Below, in pieces: positions 1 to 6,235 of a DNA stretch of 11,801 nt; the stretch's first letter is position 1, and the number at the start of each line of letters is the position of its first letter. A model generated the notes under the pieces. That model was given only the letters and a program-made list of their open reading frames with translations. It was not told the DNA's origin and searched no databases. The stretch is from SIG307 sp964609025 (GTDB lineage: Bacteria > Bacillota > Clostridia > Lachnospirales > Lachnospiraceae). The translations under genes and the position numbers were made by a program. Location of the stretch: contig CAZSQM010000036.1 of NCBI GenBank assembly GCA_964609025.1, positions 1-11,801 on the forward strand. The letters are read 5' to 3'.

Positions 1-1
1 T

Positions 2-88
2 CCGTGCATTGATACGACAAATATGACACCATCACAAGTAGCTCAGAAAATTAGTGGTTTAATACATCCCACTGCGGATGAAAGTTGA
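2..88 (+). CDS. C-terminal end of an unidentified protein, possibly a P-loop kinase
   Basis: An open frame runs in from the left edge and stops at TGA 86-88, giving 28 residues. The stretch IDTTNMTPSQVAQKI followed by a short polar tail resembles the C-terminal helix of small P-loop nucleotide or shikimate-type kinases, where an 'IDTs.ltpeeva..I' pattern is common. That resemblance is the only evidence, because no catalytic motif lies inside the window. The next gene starts 24 bp later with its own Shine-Dalgarno, so the two may be cotranscribed. The frame could also be chance, but the residue pattern argues for a real protein end. Confidence 0.45.
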   Translation, partial: PCIDTTNMTPSQVAQKISGLIHPTADES

Positions 89-112
89 AATTCAACTGAA
101 AAGAGGGAAATT

Positions 113-655
113 ATGGCGAAAAATGATAATGCACATTCTGTCAGGCTGGTTGAAAGCCTAAGAAAAAATGTAGGATATCATGAGGCAGATGAATTTGAAG
201 AGAAATATCCTTTGTCTAAAAGTGCCGGTATTGAAAAGAAATATGAATGGGCAAAGGATGCATGTAATTATCTTGAAGAGCATTTTGATACCGAAACAAT
301 GATTAAGCTTAGAAAAGAATGCAGATGTAATGACGGCAAATCAATAGCGAATAAGATTTTAAAGTATTTGAATAAAGCAAATAGCATGGAACAGTTTGTA
401 AATACTTTTAATGAAAATGAAACCTTTGCTTTTTTTGAATACATATCCGATCATAAAATATTGTTTTGTTATCCTGAGTGCTATTGTGCCTGTATAAAGA
501 GAATGCCGAAAGAAATATCAAGAACCTGGTGCTATTGTACATTGGGAAATGCGGAAGGTATCTTTCAGGAAGTATTTAAGAAGGATGTAAAGGTTACTCT
601 AATGAAAAGCATAAAGACGGGCGGGGATAAATGCGTGATTGCGGTAGAATGGTAA
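113..655 (+). CDS. Cysteine-rich DUF6144-like protein of unknown function
   Basis: This is a 180-residue soluble protein with no signal peptide or membrane segment. ATG 113 is preceded by AAGAGGG at 101-107, a good ribosome-binding site. The N-terminal half is helical and charged. Ten cysteines stand out: C51, C70-x-C72, C119, a C123/C125/C127 cluster (ECYCACIKR), C140-x-C142 (TWCYCTLG) and C174 (GDKC). The order 'YPxCYCxCIKR...TWCYCTLG...VKTGGxKC' is what I recall for DUF6144, a family with a V4R-like C-terminal fold. From family resemblance I infer binding of a small ligand or a metal through these cysteines; no reaction is known to me. Low GC and an unknown upstream partner suggest an accessory gene. 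The frame and start are secure, the family moderately so. Confidence 0.8.
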   Translation: MAKNDNAHSVRLVESLRKNVGYHEADEFEEKYPLSKSAGIEKKYEWAKDACNYLEEHFDTETMIKLRKECRCNDGKSIANKILKYLNKANSMEQFVNTFNENETFAFFEYISDHKILFCYPECYCACIKRMPKEISRTWCYCTLGNAEGIFQEVFKKDVKVTLMKSIKTGGDKCVIAVEW

Positions 656-764
656 TCAAAAACCTTTTCGCAACATCATTCGTGTGCAGAAACAGTTGAA
701 ATGAGAAGAGATAGGTATCTTCGCAAATATACGGTGAAATCATAGTCGAAAGTCAAGTGAATAA

Positions 765-1139
765 ATGAGTTCATTATTTACATCCACAAGAAATACGCGT
801 GCACTGCCAACAGGAGATTATCGATATATACGAAGTGATATTCCGGCAAAATTGACGGATAAAGAAATATTGTGGTTAAAGGAACATGATGTAACAACAA
901 TTGTTGATTTCAGAGAAGAGAAGGAAGTTAATAAAGTACCATGTCCATTGGCAAAACTCGATGGTTTTCATTATATCAATCTTCCTGTTACCGGTGGAGG
1001 GGATACGTCGAAATCAATTGCGCATTTAAAACAGGTGTATTTGCAGATGGTGGATGAACAGATGGATCTTATAATTCCTCACAGAGAAAATCTTGAAACA
1101 ATTTTAGAAAGGTTTGAATGCATTCAATTTGATACTTAA
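765..1139 (+). pseudogene. Tyrosine-protein phosphatase remnant with internal deletion of the catalytic core
   Basis: The 124-residue frame begins like a Y_phosphatase3-type (DSP-like) tyrosine phosphatase: STRNTR (residues 7-12), the RSDIPAKLTDKEI segment (23-35) and TTIVDFR (44-50) match the usual N-terminal 'NtRDlGGy...RSd.p..Ls..d...L...gvttviDlR'. Family members are about 240-260 residues long and carry HCxxGxxRT near the middle, and that motif is absent here. After MVDEQM (95-100) the frame jumps to DLIIPHRENLETILERF, which looks like the family's own C-terminal tail. An internal deletion with its junction near 1062-1068 is therefore the simplest reading. ATG 765 directly follows an in-frame TAA and has no convincing Shine-Dalgarno. 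The product cannot be an active phosphatase, though it could still be a stable small protein. Confidence 0.7.
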
Positions 1140-1174
1140 GATATGGCCCAATTGAGTCTGATGGGATGTACAGA

Positions 1175-1243
1175 ATACCTCAAAAATGCAAAATGAAATA
1201 CCTCAAAAATACAAAATGAAATTCCTCAAAAATGCAAAATAAA
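1175..1243 (+). repeat. Three tandem 23-bp direct repeats upstream of the AAA ATPase promoter
   Basis: Three head-to-tail copies lie at 1175-1197, 1198-1220 and 1221-1243. The shared core is CCTCAAAAATGCAAAAT; copy 2 differs from copy 1 at one base (TACAAA for TGCAAA) and copy 3 at two. A period of 23 bp is close to two helical turns, so the copies face the same side of the helix. The array ends two bases before the -35 box at 1246. This looks like an array of binding sites for a regulator, possibly the ATPase itself. That role is inference from position and spacing. Confidence 0.8.
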
Positions 1244-1245
1244 AA

Positions 1246-1274
1246 TTGACATACATAGAAAAAAGAGGTATATA
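1246..1274 (+). promoter_or_regulatory. Sigma-A-type promoter for the AAA ATPase gene
   Basis: The -35 box TTGACA at 1246-1251 is perfect. After a 17-bp spacer comes TATATA at 1269-1274, one base off the TATAAT consensus. An overlapping TATATA at 1271-1276 would give a 19-bp spacer and is less likely. Transcription would start near 1281, about 40 nt ahead of the GTG start at 1322. The direct repeats end two bases upstream of the -35 box. Confidence 0.7.
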
Positions 1275-1321
1275 TAGAGTATAAGCAGGACATTTTAGCA
1301 GATATGAGGAGATTGATATAG

Positions 1322-2614
1322 GTGAAGGAATATTTAGAGAGAATTGTCGACAAAGAACTTCAATTAAGATTAGAGGCGTTTGGTGCAACGCTTATTGTTG
1401 GTCCTAAATGGTGCGGAAAGACAACTACGGCAGGAAAACAGGCAAAGAGCATCTTGAAAATGCAGGACCCGGATATGAGAGAGGGGTATTTCATGACGGC
1501 TAAAACAAAGCCTTCCCTTTTGCTTAGGGGCGACAATCCGCGTTTGATCGATGAGTGGCAGGAAGCACCTGTTCTGTGGGACGCAATAAGGACAGCAGTG
1601 GATGACAGGCAGGAGGAAGGCTTGTTTATACTGACCGGATCGACTTCAGTGGATGACAAGCAAATACATCATTCCGGAACAGGAAGAATTTCCAGATTAA
1701 AGATGTATACCATGAGCTTGTATGAATCGAAAGAATCGAACGGTGCCGTATCACTAAAGGAATTGTTTGATAATCCGGAGTTGGATATTGATGGAATTAC
1801 GTCGGAGATGAAGATCGAGGATTTGATTTTCGCAGCGTGTCGGGGTGGTTGGCCGTCTTCCTTGCGAAAAAAGAGTGATGCGGCAAAATTAATCGTAGCA
1901 AAGGACTATGTAAGAAATGTATGTGAGTCGGACGTTTCAACAGTAGATGGCGTGAAACGGAATCCTGTACTGGCAGAGCTGATTATGAAATCCTATGCAC
2001 GAAATGTGTCTACGCTTGTAAAAAAGAGTATTATATACAAAGATGTAGTGGCAAATTCTGAGAGTGTATCTATACCGACCCTGGATTCGTATTTGAATGC
2101 GCTGGAGAGATTATTTGTTATCGAAGATGTGGAAGCATGGTGCCCGGCAATTCGCTCGGCTACTACAATACGTTCAGGAAAAAAGAGAGAGTTTGTTGAC
2201 CCGTCTATTGCGGTTGCAGCGTTGGGGCTTACTCCTGATTATTTACAAAAGGATTTAAAGACGTTCGGATTTATATTTGAGTGTATGTGCAACAGAGATT
2301 TGAAAATCTATTCACAGGCACTAAACGGAAAAGTATCCTATTATCATGACAGATATGATTTGGAAGCAGATGCGGTATTGCATATCGGAGACGGAAGATA
2401 TGCATTAATCGAATTCAAGCTGGGAAGTGCAGAGATTGATGAAGGTGCAAAACACTTGTTGACAATACGTGAATTGGTAAGGCAATATAATAAAGCAGAA
2501 AAACAGGTGCCGCTTAGGGAACCGGATTTGCTCATCATAATTACTGGCGGAAATATAGCATATACACGAGAGGATGGTGTGAAAGTAATTCCAATTGCCT
2601 GCTTAAAGGATTAG
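1322..2614 (+). CDS. AAA+ ATPase of the DUF4143 type with a PD-(D/E)XK-like C-terminal domain
   Basis: The 430-residue cytoplasmic protein has Walker A GPKWCGKTT (27-35), Walker B LIDEWQ (75-80), a sensor-like ILTGS (103-107) and GTGR (119-122), the usual start of the 'AAA_14 + DUF4143' ATPases. Residues about 195-365 form the DUF4143-like part. In it FIFE (E320), EAD (348-350) and an E-x-K (IEFKLG, E364 and K366) have the layout of a PD-(D/E)XK nuclease-like fold. Start: GTG 1322 with GAGGAG at 1306-1311; no better start lies between the promoter and Walker A. The family is widespread in gut anaerobes and its role is unsettled. Despite the fold, nuclease activity should not be assumed. The gene appears monocistronic, with its own promoter and repeat array, and is AT-rich compared with the downstream operon. 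Confidence 0.9.
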   Translation: MKEYLERIVDKELQLRLEAFGATLIVGPKWCGKTTTAGKQAKSILKMQDPDMREGYFMTAKTKPSLLLRGDNPRLIDEWQEAPVLWDAIRTAVDDRQEEGLFILTGSTSVDDKQIHHSGTGRISRLKMYTMSLYESKESNGAVSLKELFDNPELDIDGITSEMKIEDLIFAACRGGWPSSLRKKSDAAKLIVAKDYVRNVCESDVSTVDGVKRNPVLAELIMKSYARNVSTLVKKSIIYKDVVANSESVSIPTLDSYLNALERLFVIEDVEAWCPAIRSATTIRSGKKREFVDPSIAVAALGLTPDYLQKDLKTFGFIFECMCNRDLKIYSQALNGKVSYYHDRYDLEADAVLHIGDGRYALIEFKLGSAEIDEGAKHLLTIRELVRQYNKAEKQVPLREPDLLIIITGGNIAYTREDGVKVIPIACLKD

Positions 2615-2671
2615 ACGGAAAAATACCACACGTCTTCGACGAACCCTGAAGCAGAAAATAATTTCCACTAC

Positions 2672-2697
2672 CTTTTTCGCGGAAAAAGAGGTATAAT
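2672..2697 (+). promoter_or_regulatory. Probable promoter of the rnz-tsaD-ispD operon, with an embedded palindrome
   Basis: A perfect TATAAT lies at 2692-2697, 31 bp before the first start codon of the operon. The -35 region, about 2669-2674, is poor (TACCTT). Just upstream of the -10 box is the inverted repeat CTTTTTC-GCG-GAAAAAG at 2672-2688, where the promoter spacer would be. A repressor or activator bound there could control the operon and explain the weak -35. The palindrome is too close to the -10 and has no following T-run, so it is not a terminator for the upstream ATPase gene. Confidence 0.5.
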
Positions 2698-2727
2698 TAG
2701 CCTGAGGGAGCGAAAGGAGTGGAACGG

Positions 2728-2955
2728 ATGAAAAAGGAAGTACTCTGTAATTGCTGCGGACGTGCCTTGCAGACTTCGGAAAGCGGGAAAACCATAACGG
2801 AGGATGCGGTTTATATTCGCAAGGAATGGGGCTACTTTTCCGAAAAGGATTTGCAGATTCATCAGATTGTTTTGTGTGAAGCGTGCTATGACGCATGGAT
2901 AAAGCAGTTTAAAGTACCTGTGAAAATAGAAAAAAAGCAGGAGGTTTTATGTTAG
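2728..2955 (+). CDS. Small zinc-ribbon-like protein (75 residues), hypothetical
   Basis: I take ATG 2728 as the start because AAAGGAG at 2713-2719 sits 8 nt upstream. The in-frame GTG at 2719 overlaps that ribosome-binding site and would be untranslatable. Two cysteine pairs, C7-x2-C10 (LCNCCG, with an extra C9) and C50-x2-C53 (LCEACYDAW), are about 40 residues apart, the layout of a four-cysteine zinc ribbon or knuckle. Charged and aromatic residues lie between them and a lysine-rich tail follows. There is no membrane segment. Its last codons overlap the start of ribonuclease Z (ATGTTAG), so the two are probably translationally coupled. A role alongside tRNA processing is guesswork; the fold is inferred from cysteine spacing only. 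Confidence 0.75.
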   Translation: MKKEVLCNCCGRALQTSESGKTITEDAVYIRKEWGYFSEKDLQIHQIVLCEACYDAWIKQFKVPVKIEKKQEVLC

Positions 2956-3863
2956 AAGTTTGTTTGTTGGGAACCGGCGGGATGATGCCGCTTCCGAATC
3001 GCTGGCTGACGGCGCTGATGACGCGGTTAAACGGCAACGGTCTTTTGATTGACTGCGGCGAAGGAACGCAGATTGCAATCCGGGAAAAGGGATGGAGCTT
3101 TCACGACATTGATGTAATTTGCTTTACCCATTATCACGGAGACCACATCAGTGGGTTGCCGGGACTTCTGCTTTCTATGGGAAACGCAGAACGCAAGGAA
3201 CCGGTGACACTCATCGGCCCGAAGGGGTTGGAGCGGGTAGTCGGTGCACTGCGGACCATTGCGCCGGAGTTGCCGTTTCCGTTAGAGTTTCACGAGCTGA
3301 CGGAGGCCGAGGAAACGATTTTCTGTCACGGGTACGAGATAGAGGCTTACAAGGTAAATCATAATGTGCTCTGTTACGGCTATTCGATTGTAGTGCGGCG
3401 GGGAGGACGTTTTTTTCCGGAGCTTGCGGAAAAAAACAGTGTTCCCAAGCGGTATTGGAGCCGCTTGCAGAAGGGAGAAACCGTGGAAGAGGACGGCGTA
3501 ACATTTACGCCGGATATGGTGCTCGGACCGCCCAGACGCGGAATCCGTCTTTCTTACTGTACCGACACCAGGCCGACGAAGTCCATTGCGGTTCACGCAA
3601 AAGAGGCAGACCTGTTTATCTGCGAAGGAATGTACGGCGAGGCGGAAAAGCAGGAAAAAGCTCTGGAGCATAAGCATATGACATTTTGCGAGGCGGCAAA
3701 GCTGGCAAAAGAAGCATCGGCAAAGGAACTGTGGCTGACGCATTACAGCCCGTCCTTAATCCGTCCGGAGGATTATATTCCAAAAGTACGGAAAATTTTT
3801 CCGGCAACCTTTGCCGGAAAGGACGGAAAAACGGTAGTGCTGGAGTTTGATAAAACGGAGTAA
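2949..3863 (+). CDS. rnz: Ribonuclease Z (tRNA 3'-endonuclease)
   Basis: The 304-residue metallo-beta-lactamase-fold enzyme removes the 3' trailer from tRNA precursors, mainly those lacking an encoded CCA. The N-terminal LGTGGMMPLPNR (7-18) and LLIDCGEGTQ (32-41) are typical. The zinc-binding motif HYHGDH (61-66) has the proton-donor aspartate D65, and the following SGLPGLL is the tRNase Z hallmark. Further metal ligands are expected at H138, D206 (CTDTRP) and H265 (LTHYSP). The length matches the short form (RNase Z(S), about 300-310 residues), and the flexible-arm region lies near 155-185. ATG 2949 overlaps the stop of the zinc-ribbon gene and has AGGAGG at 2939-2944. It heads a run of genes that includes tsaD, another tRNA maturation enzyme. 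Confidence 0.95.
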   Translation: MLEVCLLGTGGMMPLPNRWLTALMTRLNGNGLLIDCGEGTQIAIREKGWSFHDIDVICFTHYHGDHISGLPGLLLSMGNAERKEPVTLIGPKGLERVVGALRTIAPELPFPLEFHELTEAEETIFCHGYEIEAYKVNHNVLCYGYSIVVRRGGRFFPELAEKNSVPKRYWSRLQKGETVEEDGVTFTPDMVLGPPRRGIRLSYCTDTRPTKSIAVHAKEADLFICEGMYGEAEKQEKALEHKHMTFCEAAKLAKEASAKELWLTHYSPSLIRPEDYIPKVRKIFPATFAGKDGKTVVLEFDKTE

Positions 3864-3892
3864 TTTATCCGTGCCGCAAAGGAGGGATACGT

Positions 3893-4456
3893 ATGAAAAA
3901 GAGAATCGGAACCATCAGTGCAGTTCTGGTACTGGCATGTGCCATTGTTGCTTTGTACCTGTACATCGACCGTTCCGGGAAAGAAGCGAAAGAACCGGTG
4001 AATACGGTGGCAGAGCAGATTCTTGGGAAAAATCTGGAAACGAATTATCCGCCGACTCCTTACGCATTAACGGAATTTTATTGTGGGATTGTGGAATGCA
4101 TTTACAGTACGCAGACGACGGAAGAACAGCTGGAAAAACTGGTGGAATTGGAGCTTGCCTTATTTGATGAGGAGTTTGCCGCACTGAATCCGTACGAACA
4201 GCTGCTTGCCGCAACGAAGGACGAGTTAGCACAAGCAAAGGAAAAGGGACTTGTTTTTACCGGATATGTTTTGGACAAGGCAAGTAATGTGACAAAATGG
4301 AAAAAGGACGGAAAAGAGTACGCATCCCTGCAATTTCAGCTTATGAGCCGTTCCGGCGAGGGAAGCGGCGGAAGTTACCGCAATCTGATTATGCGTAAGG
4401 ACAGCGGAGGAAATTATAAGATTCTGGGATGGGAAACGGCAGAAAAGGCCGAGTAA
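3893..4456 (+). CDS. DUF6715-like membrane-anchored protein
   Basis: The 187-residue protein has ATG 3893 preceded by AAAGGAGGG at 3878-3886. Residues 2-4 are basic (KKR), and about 7-25 form one hydrophobic segment (TISAVLVLACAIVALYLYI). A charged linker then leads to a soluble domain, predicted outside the membrane. LAC at 14-16 resembles a lipobox, but the hydrophobic stretch continues past C16, so a transmembrane anchor is more likely than a lipoprotein. The segment NYPPTPYAL (51-59), the helix EEQLEKLVELELALFDEEF, and the C-terminal LIMRKDSGGNYKILGWE match the pattern I remember for DUF6715 of Lachnospiraceae. The function is unknown. It lies between rnz and tsaD with gaps of 29 and 20 bp, so it is cotranscribed with them. 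Confidence 0.8.
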   Translation: MKKRIGTISAVLVLACAIVALYLYIDRSGKEAKEPVNTVAEQILGKNLETNYPPTPYALTEFYCGIVECIYSTQTTEEQLEKLVELELALFDEEFAALNPYEQLLAATKDELAQAKEKGLVFTGYVLDKASNVTKWKKDGKEYASLQFQLMSRSGEGSGGSYRNLIMRKDSGGNYKILGWETAEKAE

Positions 4457-4476
4457 TATTTGTGGAGGCAGAAAAG

Positions 4477-5487
4477 GTGCGAATTTTAGCGATTGAATCA
4501 TCCTGTGATGAAACGGCGGCAGCAGTGGTGGAAGACGGACGAAATGTGCTGTCCAACGTAATTTCATCACAAATTGATATTCATACTTTGTATGGCGGCG
4601 TAGTGCCGGAAATAGCATCAAGAAAGCATACGGAACGCATCAATAACGTGGTAGAACAGGCATTAACCGACGCGGGTATGAAGCTTGCACAGGCGGATGC
4701 CGTAGCGGTTACCTACGGTCCGGGACTGGTAGGGGCGCTGCTTGTAGGCGTGGCTCATGCAAAGGCGCTTGCTTATGCGGCAGGAAAGCCTTTGATTGGT
4801 GTACATCACATCGAAGGACATATTTCTGCAAATTACATAGAGAATAAAGAATTAGAACCGCCGTTTTTATGCCTTGTGGTATCCGGCGGTCATACTCATT
4901 TAGTGAGGGTGGCGGACTACGGGGTATATGAGATTTTGGGAAGAACTCATGACGATGCGGCGGGAGAGGCGTTTGACAAGGTGGCGCGTGCCATCGGACT
5001 CGGGTATCCGGGCGGGCCGAAGATTGATAAGCTGGCAAAGGAGGGCAATCCCCGTGCGATTGCGTTCCCGAAAGGACAGATTGCGGACTCGCCGTATGAT
5101 TTCAGCTTCAGCGGCGTGAAATCGGCAGTCTTAAACTATTTGAATCAGGCGGCAATGCAGGGCGTGGAGGTGAACCGCGCCGATGTGGCGGCTTCGTTCC
5201 AGCAGTCGGTGGTAGAAGTGCTGGTAGAAAAGACGATGGCAGCGGTGAAACATACCGGGATGAAAAAGCTTGCCATGGCAGGCGGTGTGGCGTCCAATTC
5301 CGCCATTCGGGCAGGAATGCAGGAGGCCTGTGAGAAGGCGGGGATAGAACTGTTCCGTCCGTCGCCGGTGCTTTGTACGGACAATGCGGCGATGATCGGT
5401 GCAGCGGCGTATTATGAGTTTAGGAAAGGCGTGCGGCACGGTCTGGATTTGAATGCGGTGCCGAATTTGCAGCTCGGAGAGCGTTAA
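4477..5487 (+). CDS. tsaD: tRNA N6-adenosine threonylcarbamoyltransferase TsaD
   Basis: TsaD transfers threonylcarbamoyl from TC-AMP to A37 of ANN-decoding tRNAs (t6A) together with TsaB and TsaE. I set the start at GTG 4477: GGAGG at 4464-4468 lies 8 nt upstream, and the product then begins MRILAIESSCDETA at the family's normal N-terminus, giving 336 residues, the standard length. The longer frame from ATG 4429 would add 16 unconserved residues inside the preceding gene. Hallmarks are the metal motif HHIEGH (110-115), VSGGHT (135-140), the nucleotide-binding GLGYPGGP (174-181), GGVASN (269-274), and D302 in CTDNAAM. The usual partners tsaB, tsaE and rimI are not in the window, so the gene sits apart from its complex and beside rnz. 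Confidence 0.96.
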   Translation: MRILAIESSCDETAAAVVEDGRNVLSNVISSQIDIHTLYGGVVPEIASRKHTERINNVVEQALTDAGMKLAQADAVAVTYGPGLVGALLVGVAHAKALAYAAGKPLIGVHHIEGHISANYIENKELEPPFLCLVVSGGHTHLVRVADYGVYEILGRTHDDAAGEAFDKVARAIGLGYPGGPKIDKLAKEGNPRAIAFPKGQIADSPYDFSFSGVKSAVLNYLNQAAMQGVEVNRADVAASFQQSVVEVLVEKTMAAVKHTGMKKLAMAGGVASNSAIRAGMQEACEKAGIELFRPSPVLCTDNAAMIGAAAYYEFRKGVRHGLDLNAVPNLQLGER

Positions 5488-5495
5488 GGAGGATT

Positions 5496-6206
5496 ATGGC
5501 GGCAGCGGGGATTGTATTGGCAGGCGGAAGGGGTACGAGAATGCAGAGCGAGGTTCCGAAGCAGTATATGCTGTTAGACGGAAAACCGCTCTTGTATTAT
5601 TCTTTGCGTGCCTTTGAAAAAAGCAGGGTAGAAACTGTGGTTCTGGTGACGGCAGAGGGAGATGAGGAATACTGCCGGAAGGAGCTTGTCGAACACTTTG
5701 GATTTACAAAAGTGAAGTCGGTTGTGGCCGGCGGCGGAGAGCGTTATGCCTCTGTCTGGAACGGTCTGCAATGTCTGGGAGAACAGTCGGACGGGGAAAC
5801 TCCGGAGTATGTATTGATTCATGACGGGGCAAGACCGTTAGTGACACCGGAGTTAATCGACCGTTTGTTGCAGGAAACGGAAAGCTATGGGGCTTGCGTG
5901 ACGGGAATGCCGGTGAAGGATACCATTCAGATGACGGACGAGCATGGTGTGATTACACTCACACCGAGGCGGGAAAGCCTTTGGATAGCGCAGACCCCGC
6001 AGGCGTTTGAGTTTTCTCTTGTGTACGGCGCGTATGAGCAGTTACTGAAAGAGCCGGAAATCCATGTGACGGACGACGCTATGGTAGTAGGGCTGTATTG
6101 TGACCTTCCGATACAGATGGTACGGGGGAGCTATACGAATTTAAAGGTAACGACACCGGAGGATATGGTATTGGCGGAGGCATTGCTAAAAAAGCGCAAC
6201 AGGTAA
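5496..6206 (+). CDS. ispD: 2-C-methyl-D-erythritol 4-phosphate cytidylyltransferase IspD
   Basis: IspD makes CDP-methylerythritol from MEP and CTP, the third step of the MEP isoprenoid pathway, in the cytoplasm. At 236 residues the length is typical. Motifs in order: the CTP-binding loop AGGRGTRM (9-16) with PKQY (21-24), GGGERYASV (79-87), HDGARP (109-114), VKDTI (140-144), LWIAQTPQAF (162-171), VTDDAM (191-196) and LKVTTPED (216-223). Arginine R15 and lysines K22 and K217 are in the expected catalytic and binding positions. ATG 5496 follows AAGGAGG at 5486-5492, which overlaps the tsaD stop; spacing is a short 3 nt, but the glycine loop leaves no room for a later start. ispF, often adjacent or fused elsewhere, is not next to it. 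IspD is told from TarI/RibD-type cytidylyltransferases by these motifs, not with complete certainty. Confidence 0.93.
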   Translation: MAAAGIVLAGGRGTRMQSEVPKQYMLLDGKPLLYYSLRAFEKSRVETVVLVTAEGDEEYCRKELVEHFGFTKVKSVVAGGGERYASVWNGLQCLGEQSDGETPEYVLIHDGARPLVTPELIDRLLQETESYGACVTGMPVKDTIQMTDEHGVITLTPRRESLWIAQTPQAFEFSLVYGAYEQLLKEPEIHVTDDAMVVGLYCDLPIQMVRGSYTNLKVTTPEDMVLAEALLKKRNR

Positions 6207-6235
6207 GGCGCCTGGAATGGAGGGAAGGATAAACG

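Noticed and set aside
1175..1243. The 23-bp repeats as a CRISPR array
   Set aside because: The copies are directly adjacent with no spacers, and no cas genes are nearby.
2459..2491. TTGACA and TATAAT inside the AAA ATPase gene, resembling a promoter
   Set aside because: The boxes are 21 bp apart, outside the useful 16-19 bp range, and they lie within conserved coding sequence.
2719..2727. GTG 2719 as the start of the zinc-ribbon gene
   Set aside because: It overlaps the AAAGGAG that serves ATG 2728 and has no ribosome-binding site of its own.
3282..3743. Long minus-strand open frame (153 codons) opposite rnz, and similar ones opposite ispD, GH3 and the ATPase
   Set aside because: They are antisense shadows of well-supported genes, with no ribosome-binding sites and low-complexity, arginine/cysteine/leucine-rich translations.
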